Shown: positions 1 through 5,022 of the stretch, in pieces
How the letters are laid out: the number at the start of each line of letters is the position of its first letter
Numbering within the stretch: the first letter of the stretch is position 1
The notes under the pieces: model-generated
Database searches by the model: none
The model's input: the letters and a program-made list of their open reading frames with translations, nothing else
What the model was told of the DNA's origin: nothing
Origin: Acidobacteria bacterium AH-259-G07
Lineage (GTDB): Bacteria > Acidobacteriota > UBA6911 > RPQK01 > JADFOI01
Direction of reading: 5' to 3'
DNA length: 5,022 bases
NCBI GenBank assembly: GCA_027717925.1
Contig: JALLON010000209.1
Location: forward strand, 1-5,022
Position numbers and translations under genes: made by a program

Positions 1-2445
1 TATCGTGGGCAGGAAATCCCTGTCAACATCGAAGAAGAGATGAAGACCTCCTATATGGACTACGCCATGTCCGTGATTATCGGACGTGCGCTTCCCGATG
101 TTCGAGACGGATTGAAGCCAGTTCACCGGCGAATCCTGTATGCCATGAGCGAGCTGGGAAATACTCATAACAAACCCTATAAAAAGTCGGCCCGTGTGGT
201 TGGCGATGTGATCGGGAAATATCACCCTCATGGGGAAACGGCTGTCTACGACGCGATCGTACGAATGGCCCAGACTTTCTCCATGCGTGAACTTCTGGTT
301 GATGGGCAGGGGAATTTTGGATCCGTCGATGGTGATTCGCCCGCAGCCATGCGTTACACGGAAGTCCGGATGTCGCGGATTGCCGAGGAGCTATTGGCGG
401 ATATTGATAAGGAAACAGTCGATTTCCAGCCCAACTATGACGATTCCTTAACTGAGCCTCTCGTGTTACCCGGCAGGATTCCCAATCTGATTGTAAACGG
501 GGCCTCCGGCATTGCCGTTGGGATGGCCACGAACATTCCACCTCACAATCTGGGTGAAATTGTTGACGCTGCACTTTTACTCATTGATCGCCCTGACGCT
601 TCGCTGGCGGAGATTATGGAACTGGTCCCCGGTCCGGATTTTCCCACTGGCGCTCTCATTTATGGACGCGCTGGTATCCGCCAAGCGTACAGAGCGGGAC
701 GGGGAATTGTACGGCTGCGGGCTCAGGCCTCGATTGAAAAAATTGGAAAGGACCGCGATGCAATCATTATTCATGAAATCCCTTATCAAGTAAATAAGGC
801 CAAACTCATCGAGAAAATTGCCCACCTCGTCCATGCCAAAAAGATTGAAGGGATCAGTGACCTTCGCGATGAATCGGATCGCCGGGGGATGCGAGTGGTC
901 ATCGAGCTGAAAAAAGGGGAACAAGCCCAGATTATTCTGAACCAGCTGTACAAGTTGACCCCAATGCAGACTTCATTTGGGGTCATTTTGTTGGCTCTGG
1001 TCGATGGGCAACCTCGCGTGCTGAGTTTGGTGGAAATCATTAACCTGTTCTTGGAACATCGCCAGGAGATTGTCCGATCCCGAACGGTCTATGAACTGGT
1101 TAAAGCGGAAAAACGGGCGCATGTTTTAGAAGGTTTAAAGAAAGCCCTGGATCATTTGGACTCGGTCATTATCCTGATTCGAAATTCCAAGTCGCCGGCG
1201 GAGGCAAAAGACCACCTTAGCGCTCAGTTTGAATTCACAGAAATTCAGGCCCAGGCTATCTTGGACATGAAGCTGCAACGCCTGACAGGACTGGAGCGAG
1301 ACAAGATTGTCGAAGAATACAACCACGTCATCAAGAGGATCGCCCAACTACAAGGGATTCTGGCCAGTGAGCAAGCTTTGAAAGGAGTCATTAAAGAGGA
1401 GCTGATTGAAATCCAGAAGAACTACCAGAATCCACGCCGGACGGTGATTCTTGATGAAGAGATTGAACTAACGATGGAGGATTTGATTGCCGAAGAGCCA
1501 GTCGTCATCACCGCTACTCATAACGGATACATCAAAAGAACAGCCCTGCACATCTACAGAAGTCAACGAAGAGGAGGCAAAGGACGCATCGGTATGTCTA
1601 CCAGAACCGAAGAGGATGTCATCGACTATCTCTTCGTTGCCTCCACTCATAGTTATATCCTCATCTTCACCGACAAGGGTAGAATGTACTGGCTCAAGGT
1701 CTATGCAATCCCAGATGTGGGCTCGGCGGGAAAAGGGAAACCGATCGTGAATCTGATCAATCTCGAGCGCGGCGAAAGGGTCCGCGATATGATTGCTGTA
1801 CAGGATTTCACAAAAGCGGGATACGTGGTCATGGTCTCTCTTTGGGGTTACATCAAAAAGACCGAGTTGAAAGCTTTTTCGAATCCCCGCACTGCGGGTA
1901 TTATCGCTTGCGGCGTGGAAGAAGGGGACGAGTTGATCGCCGTTGGGCAAACAGACGGGTATAATGATATCCTTCTCTGCTCTCGGCATGGAAAAGCAAT
2001 TCGCTTTTCGGAGAAAGGAGTTCGCGGGATGGGACGCACGGCTCGAGGAGTCAGGGGCATGGCCTTGAAAAAGGATGATGAGCTTGTTGGTATGGATATC
2101 ATCCGCGATGAGTCCGATAACATCCTTGTCGTCACAGAAAATGGTTATGGCAAACGGACTCCGGTAAGCGAATACCGACAACAAGGACGGGGAGGCCAGG
2201 GAATCATCAACATTAAGACGACGCACAGAAATGGCCAGGTGGTTTCCGGTTTTGCCGTCAAGGACGACTCGGAGGTCATTATAATCACGGGAAAGGGTAA
2301 AATCATTCGATTGGAGGCCAACCGTATCCGCCAGACGATCACCCGTGTAGCTCAAGGCGTCAAGCTCATGGACCTCGGGGAGGAGGATAAGGTGGCTGAC
2401 ATGACACTGGTCCCGCGAGAAGAAGAGCAAGTGGTCGATGGATGA
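1..2445 (+). CDS. gyrA: DNA gyrase subunit A, 5'-partial
   Basis: Breakage-reunion subunit of DNA gyrase (GyrA2GyrB2), which introduces negative supercoils into DNA using ATP. The frame is open from base 1, and the codons before the Met at base 40 read PVNIEEE, a typical GyrA N-terminus. The true start is therefore just upstream of the window, with about 3-10 residues missing; 814 codons are visible. Numbering from the Met at 40, the active-site tyrosine is Y106 in AAMRYTE (bases 355-357), equivalent to E. coli Y122. The DNA-intercalating Ile is I158 in GASGIAVG (E. coli I174). The quinolone-determining region reads HPHGETAVYD (62-71). A perfect GyrA box QRRGGKG at 509-515 separates it from ParC. 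Six C-terminal pinwheel blades can be followed, starting near G496, G547, G603, G651, G702 and G753. A short acidic tail ends the protein. No frameshift or truncation is seen. Identification is secure. Confidence 0.98.
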   Translation, partial: YRGQEIPVNIEEEMKTSYMDYAMSVIIGRALPDVRDGLKPVHRRILYAMSELGNTHNKPYKKSARVVGDVIGKYHPHGETAVYDAIVRMAQTFSMRELLVDGQGNFGSVDGDSPAAMRYTEVRMSRIAEELLADIDKETVDFQPNYDDSLTEPLVLPGRIPNLIVNGASGIAVGMATNIPPHNLGEIVDAALLLIDRPDASLAEIMELVPGPDFPTGALIYGRAGIRQAYRAGRGIVRLRAQASIEKIGKDRDAIIIHEIPYQVNKAKLIEKIAHLVHAKKIEGISDLRDESDRRGMRVVIELKKGEQAQIILNQLYKLTPMQTSFGVILLALVDGQPRVLSLVEIINLFLEHRQEIVRSRTVYELVKAEKRAHVLEGLKKALDHLDSVIILIRNSKSPAEAKDHLSAQFEFTEIQAQAILDMKLQRLTGLERDKIVEEYNHVIKRIAQLQGILASEQALKGVIKEELIEIQKNYQNPRRTVILDEEIELTMEDLIAEEPVVITATHNGYIKRTALHIYRSQRRGGKGRIGMSTRTEEDVIDYLFVASTHSYILIFTDKGRMYWLKVYAIPDVGSAGKGKPIVNLINLERGERVRDMIAVQDFTKAGYVVMVSLWGYIKKTELKAFSNPRTAGIIACGVEEGDELIAVGQTDGYNDILLCSRHGKAIRFSEKGVRGMGRTARGVRGMALKKDDELVGMDIIRDESDNILVVTENGYGKRTPVSEYRQQGRGGQGIINIKTTHRNGQVVSGFAVKDDSEVIIITGKGKIIRLEANRIRQTITRVAQGVKLMDLGEEDKVADMTLVPREEEQVVDG

Positions 2446-3265
2446 TAAACTTCGCTGGATTTTGCCAGTCCCCTTTTTGATCTTCGGAGCCGGCGTCTGG
2501 CTCTATTTCCAAACTGAAAATGAAGTGCGCGTCCAGATGGAGCGCGCGCAAAACCAGTGGCGGGAGGAGAACCATATGAAGGCCGCCGCGCTGTACGAAT
2601 CCGTCTATCGAAATTATCCCAAGAGTCGATATGCGGATGATGCTCTGTGGGAAATCGGAACGATTTATTACGTCAACTTTCATAACGTCGAGCGAGCACT
2701 AATCTATTTCCGTAAACTGGTCACGGAGTATCCGGATAGCCACTTGAGTGCTGATGCCTATCTGAAGCTGGCAGAGATTCATGAGGTGGAGCTGGGAGAT
2801 TTGACACAGGCACTCGATTACTTGGGACACATCCAAATCCTAGACACTTCACCGGAGCTTCATCGTCGAGTTCTCTTTAAGATGGGTGATGCTTATTTGC
2901 AGTTAAACCAATTCGATGAGGCTCTTGGAAAATTTGGGCTCCTCATCGAGGAGGGAATCGCTGATCATCTGGTGGAGCAAGCGCGTGCCCGAGTAGGGAC
3001 AATTTTGCAAATTCAAAGTGAGTACGAGAAGTCAGTGGAGTGCTTTCAAGAGGTGTTAGACAGGACAAGCTGTGCCGATTGTCGACTTGGCGCGCGGCTG
3101 GGGTTGATTGAGAGTTACGAGTTTTTGGGTGAGTTAACAAAAGCCATTGAGATAGCTCAAGCGATTCCGACTTCAGAATATCCCCCGCAAATGAAGGAAG
3201 ATTTGCTACAGCGTCTGGGGGACAAGGCACAATACTATGCGCCACCCTTTTGGAATGGCCGTTAA
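2438..3265 (+). CDS. Membrane-anchored tetratricopeptide-repeat protein
   Basis: A 275-residue protein of unknown specific role. Residues 1-6 (MDDKLR) form a short hydrophilic head, followed by one hydrophobic segment at about 7-24 (WILPVPFLIFGAGVWLYF). There is no lipobox cysteine, so this is an uncleaved anchor or signal-anchor rather than a lipoprotein signal. From about residue 35 the chain is helical TPR-like repeats: A/L-rich helices closed by Y-P-x-S turns (YRNYPKSRYADDAL at 57-70, TEYPDSHLSADAY at 96-108), then further repeats around 143-172 and 183-208. This resembles the YbgF/BamD style of extracytoplasmic TPR scaffold, but no orthologue can be named. C212 and C215 form a CxxC pair. 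The ATG overlaps the gyrA stop by 8 bases (ATGGATGA) and only a loose purine-rich stretch (GAGAAGAAGAG) precedes it, which points to translational coupling. Protein interaction or envelope scaffolding is inferred from the fold alone. Confidence 0.85.
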   Translation: MDDKLRWILPVPFLIFGAGVWLYFQTENEVRVQMERAQNQWREENHMKAAALYESVYRNYPKSRYADDALWEIGTIYYVNFHNVERALIYFRKLVTEYPDSHLSADAYLKLAEIHEVELGDLTQALDYLGHIQILDTSPELHRRVLFKMGDAYLQLNQFDEALGKFGLLIEEGIADHLVEQARARVGTILQIQSEYEKSVECFQEVLDRTSCADCRLGARLGLIESYEFLGELTKAIEIAQAIPTSEYPPQMKEDLLQRLGDKAQYYAPPFWNGR

Positions 3266-3316
3266 TCTGATTCCTCTTGTTGAATGGCTGGAGCCGCCTT
3301 TTCTATTCCACAATCC

Positions 3317-3346
3317 TTGACAGAGTAAAAAATGGTCCTTTATAGT
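3317..3346 (+). promoter_or_regulatory. Sigma70-type promoter for rpsU
   Basis: A perfect -35 hexamer TTGACA (3317-3322) is followed by an 18-base spacer and a -10 hexamer TATAGT (3341-3346), matching five of six consensus bases. Transcription should begin at about 3352-3356, leaving a leader of roughly 118 bases before the rpsU start. This makes rpsU independent of the upstream gyrA/TPR unit. The call rests on consensus match and position; no activator site is evident. Confidence 0.75.
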
Positions 3347-3361
3347 TCTACTTCTACCTTT

Positions 3362-3440
3362 ATGGAGCCGCGACCGTCAGGGAGCGGTGGAGGCCCGAGA
3401 TGTTCGGTTTCCCGCCACTCCTTAACAGTCGTGGCTCTGT
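3362..3440 (+). ncRNA. Structured 5' leader of rpsU (nested stem-loop)
   Basis: An extended imperfect hairpin can be drawn by hand. P1 pairs 3362-3374 with 3428-3440: 13 base pairs, core GAGCCGCGAC/GTCGTGGCTC, with three G-U wobbles. A symmetric 5x5 internal loop follows (3375-3379 and 3423-3427). P2 pairs 3380-3390 with 3412-3422: GGGAGCGGTGG/CCGCCACTCCT, with one C-A mismatch and two G-U pairs. An apical hairpin CCGA/TCGG (3395-3398 with 3404-3407) has a five-base loop. The structure begins within about ten bases of the predicted transcription start and ends some 20 bases before the rpsU Shine-Dalgarno. It matches no riboswitch or ribosomal-protein leader that I recognise; SRP RNA and tRNA were considered and excluded. 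Autoregulation by S21 is a guess. It could also be an attenuator, because a T-rich run follows P1. Confidence 0.55.
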
Positions 3441-3465
3441 TTGGGTTTTTCGAAATGTGAGGTGA
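3400..3465 (+). CDS. Possible 21-codon upstream ORF (leader peptide) of rpsU
   Basis: A short ORF starting MFGFPPLLNSRG and ending FRNVR-stop. It is preceded by TGGAGG (3388-3393), a full Shine-Dalgarno core, six bases before its ATG. The ATG sits at the apical loop of the predicted leader fold and the SD is partly in stem P2, so the fold would hide both. The ORF is in the same frame as rpsU. Its TGA (3463-3465) forms the last three bases of the rpsU SD (AGGTGA), leaving only AAA CAA before the TTG start. This arrangement suits termination-reinitiation coupling. The peptide itself resembles nothing I know. It is short enough to have arisen by chance, so the call rests on SD spacing and stop placement only. 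Confidence 0.35.
   Translation: MFGFPPLLNSRGSVWVFRNVR
3460..3465 (+). promoter_or_regulatory. Ribosome binding site deciding the rpsU TTG start
   Basis: AGGTGA lies six bases before TTG at 3472. The in-frame TGA at 3463-3465, within this very site, means that translation of rpsU cannot begin further upstream; AAA and CAA are the only codons between it and the TTG. Confidence 0.8.
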
Positions 3466-3471
3466 AAACAA

Positions 3472-3666
3472 TTGGCTGAAGTCATCGTTCAAGAAGGTGA
3501 GTCACTCGAGAGCGCGTTGCGCAGATTTAAGAGGAAGGTGCAGCAAGAAGACATTATCAGGGATGCCAAGAAACATTCCTTTTACCTGAAACCTGGAGAG
3601 AAACGACGGTTAAAGGGAGCACTTGCCAGAAAACGGGCTCGGAAAAGAATCAGACATTACTCTTAA
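3472..3666 (+). CDS. rpsU: 30S ribosomal protein bS21
   Basis: Small, very basic 30S subunit protein that sits near the 3' end of 16S rRNA, by the anti-Shine-Dalgarno, and helps initiation on natural mRNAs. The 64 residues contain the family hallmark ALRRFKRKV (residues 15-23), then HSFYLKPGEKRR (35-46), and a C-terminal arginine/lysine-rich helix ending RKRARKRIRHYS. Length is within the family range (E. coli S21 has 71). The start is TTG, fixed by the AGGTGA ribosome site and an in-frame stop two codons upstream. Translation from there gives MAEVIVQEGES, a normal S21 beginning. It has its own promoter and a terminator immediately downstream, so it is probably mostly monocistronic. The dnaG-rpoD neighbours of the enterobacterial macromolecular synthesis operon are absent here. 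Confidence 0.95.
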   Translation: MAEVIVQEGESLESALRRFKRKVQQEDIIRDAKKHSFYLKPGEKRRLKGALARKRARKRIRHYS

Positions 3667-3690
3667 CTCGATCTCGCTTCAAGTGAGAAG

Positions 3691-3719
3691 AAAACCCGGC
3701 CGTAGCGCCGGGTTTTTTT
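3691..3719 (+). terminator. Intrinsic terminator after rpsU
   Basis: AAAACCCGGC (3691-3700) pairs perfectly with GCCGGGTTTT (3707-3716) around a six-base loop CGTAGC. The run of seven T at 3713-3719 forms the slippery tract. It starts 24 bases after the rpsU stop. A weaker hairpin, CTCGC/GTGAG (3673-3677 with 3683-3687), lies just before it. Confidence 0.93.
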
Positions 3720-3754
3720 ATGCCTTTTTTCTGATCCACCATGTTCGAAAGCTG

Positions 3755-5022
3755 ATGCAGGCAGTTGAAATCATCAGGAGAAAACGGGACGGACTCTCGA
3801 ACTCCTCCCAGGAGATTAGATTTCTGGTCTCAGGGGCAATTCAGGGTCATATCCCAGCCTACCAACTAAGTGCTTGGTTAATGGCGGTCTTTCTTCACGG
3901 CATGGATGAAGTCGAGACTACGGCTTTGACAGAGGCGCTCATCCATTCAGGCCAGGTGCTCGACTTTAGCCGACTCCCGGGGGTCAGGGTCGATAAGCAT
4001 TCTACTGGAGGAGTAGGGGACAAAACCTCCTTGGTGATTGCACCTTTGGTGGCCTCGGCTGGAGTCTACGTCCCCATGGTCTCGGGGAGAGGGCTCGGCC
4101 ACACGGGTGGAACGCTTGACAAACTGGAATCGATTCCGGGATTTAGGACAAATCTCTCACTGGACGAGTTCCGGGATACGGTCAGCCAGTACGGGCTGGC
4201 ACTGATCGGTCAGACGCAGGAGGTGGCCCCCGCAGATAGAATGCTCTACGCGATCCGAGATGTCACCGCCACCGTGGAGAGCATTCCACTCATTGTTGCC
4301 AGTATCGTTTCCAAGAAGGTCGCTGAGGGTGTCGACGGTCTCGTCCTAGATGTTAAGACCGGTCATGGGGCTTTCATGAAAAGACTCTCCGACTCCGAGC
4401 GTCTCGCTCAGGCGTTGGTGGCCACCTGCCGGAAAATGAACAAAAAAGTGGTGGCAGTGATTTCCGACATGTCACAACCGTTGGGACGGATGATTGGCAA
4501 TGCCCTGGAGGTGCGGGAGGCGATTGACACACTCAAGGGAGATGGTCCTGAAGATCTCACCTATTTGTGCCTCGAGTTGTCGGCCCATATGCTTATGATG
4601 GGCAAAAGGATTGAGGATGTGGAGGAGGCACGAAGCCTGGCACGAAAACAGCTTGAGAGCGGTGCAGCGCTGGAAAAATTCCAGCAGCTTGTGGAAATTC
4701 AAGGCGGAAATCCAAGGGTGGTCGAGCAAGATGATCTCTTGCCAAAATCGAAGGCACTCTTTGAGTATAGGGCCGAGCTGCCAGGATACCTGCAAGAGGC
4801 TCGGGCAGGTCTGTTAGGACAAGCAGCCATGCGGCTTGGTGCAGGGCGTGAGTGCATTGATTCGGAAATCAATCACGCCGTTGGACTGCAGTTGATGAAG
4901 AAAATTGGAGATCGCATAAGCCCCCGAGAGTGCCTGGTAAGAGTTTATTACGACGATGAGAGACGCCTGAAGGAGGCGTTGGAAGTGTTAGCACAGGCGT
5001 ACACGATTGGTGAGCAAGAGCT
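3755..5022 (+). CDS. deoA: Thymidine / pyrimidine-nucleoside phosphorylase, 3'-partial
   Basis: Cytoplasmic salvage enzyme that splits (deoxy)thymidine or uridine with phosphate into base and (deoxy)ribose-1-phosphate. The frame stays open to the window end: 422 codons, probably lacking only the last 10-20 residues of a family usually near 430-440. The start ATG gives MQAVEIIRRKRDG, a standard N-terminus. The phosphate-binding KHSTGGVGDK lies at 81-90. The family signature SGRGLGHTGGTLDKLE is at 110-125. The base-binding residues R168, S183 and K187 fall at the numbers familiar from the Geobacillus enzyme. Position 108 is Met (VPMVSGRG), as in E. coli thymidine phosphorylase, where pyrimidine-nucleoside phosphorylases usually have Lys. 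This leans toward deoxythymidine preference. Only a weak GAAAG precedes the ATG, and no promoter is evident in the 35 bases between the rpsU terminator and the start. Confidence 0.95.
   Translation, partial: MQAVEIIRRKRDGLSNSSQEIRFLVSGAIQGHIPAYQLSAWLMAVFLHGMDEVETTALTEALIHSGQVLDFSRLPGVRVDKHSTGGVGDKTSLVIAPLVASAGVYVPMVSGRGLGHTGGTLDKLESIPGFRTNLSLDEFRDTVSQYGLALIGQTQEVAPADRMLYAIRDVTATVESIPLIVASIVSKKVAEGVDGLVLDVKTGHGAFMKRLSDSERLAQALVATCRKMNKKVVAVISDMSQPLGRMIGNALEVREAIDTLKGDGPEDLTYLCLELSAHMLMMGKRIEDVEEARSLARKQLESGAALEKFQQLVEIQGGNPRVVEQDDLLPKSKALFEYRAELPGYLQEARAGLLGQAAMRLGAGRECIDSEINHAVGLQLMKKIGDRISPRECLVRVYYDDERRLKEALEVLAQAYTIGEQE

Noticed and set aside
1468..2430. A long reverse-strand open frame of 320 codons within gyrA, and other opposite-strand frames.
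   Set aside because: It lies wholly antisense to highly conserved gyrA pinwheel sequence, shows no recognisable domain, and is a shadow of gyrA codon use.
3252..3316. Possible terminator after the TPR gene.
   Set aside because: Only three- to five-pair stems can be drawn (for example GGAAT/ATTCC) and no proper T tract follows.
3289..3371. Repeat of TGGAGCCGC at 3289-3297 and 3363-3371, and tandem TTCTAC at 3346-3357.
   Set aside because: Too short for a meaningful repeat; no inverted partner or third copy.
3381..3421. tRNA-like look: GGAGCGGTGG pairing with CCGCCACTCC and a nearby TTCGG.
   Set aside because: Only 41 bases with no room for D, anticodon and T arms. It is a simple hairpin within the leader.
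3362..3440. Small SRP (4.5S-like) RNA.
   Set aside because: The conserved GGAAG-type apical motif and the asymmetric loop of SRP domain IV are absent.
3332..3460. A 42-codon ORF in another frame over the rpsU leader (ATG 3332 or internal ATG 3362).
   Set aside because: ATG 3332 lies inside the promoter, before the predicted transcription start. ATG 3362 has no Shine-Dalgarno and sits almost at the transcript end. The sequence looks non-coding (Ser/Gly/Arg-rich from the stem regions).
3741..3755. A four-codon ORF (ATG TTC GAA AGC TGA) overlapping the deoA start as TGATG.
   Set aside because: No Shine-Dalgarno precedes it, and such a short overlap arises easily by chance. The deoA frame and its family N-terminus support the ATG at 3755 without it.

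Overview
This window looks like core chromosomal DNA from a bacterium, roughly half G+C. All genes lie on the + strand and are tightly packed, with no sign of mobile elements, CRISPR arrays, tRNA or rRNA genes. The taxon cannot be fixed from the sequence. The 64-residue S21 that begins MAEVIVQEGES and the single-TM TPR protein directly behind gyrA are reminiscent of Acidobacteriota or related deep Gram-negative lineages, but this is a low-confidence guess.

Layout: (1) bases 1-2445 hold DNA gyrase subunit A, missing only a few N-terminal codons at the window edge. (2) Bases 2438-3265 hold a membrane-anchored TPR protein whose start overlaps the gyrA stop by 8 bases, so the two are probably co-transcribed and translationally coupled. 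(3) Bases 3266-3471 form a 206-base intergenic region. Its first ~50 bases (3266-3316) show nothing I can call, not even a convincing terminator for the gyrA unit. The rest holds a strong sigma70-type promoter, a long nested stem-loop beginning within about ten bases of the predicted transcript start, and a 21-codon upstream ORF with its own Shine-Dalgarno. (4) Bases 3472-3666 encode ribosomal protein bS21 (rpsU) from a TTG start, followed by a clear intrinsic terminator. (5) From 3755 to the window end lies a thymidine/pyrimidine-nucleoside phosphorylase (deoA type), cut off by the edge after 422 codons.

The genes serve separate housekeeping roles: DNA supercoiling, an envelope-side scaffold of unknown role, translation initiation, and pyrimidine nucleoside salvage. 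The most interesting part is the rpsU leader. The fold hides the SD and start codon of a small uORF. That uORF is in the same frame as rpsU, and its TGA stop lies inside the rpsU Shine-Dalgarno, six bases before the TTG start. Together these look like a compact cis-regulatory module for S21 synthesis. This is an inference from sequence and needs comparative support.
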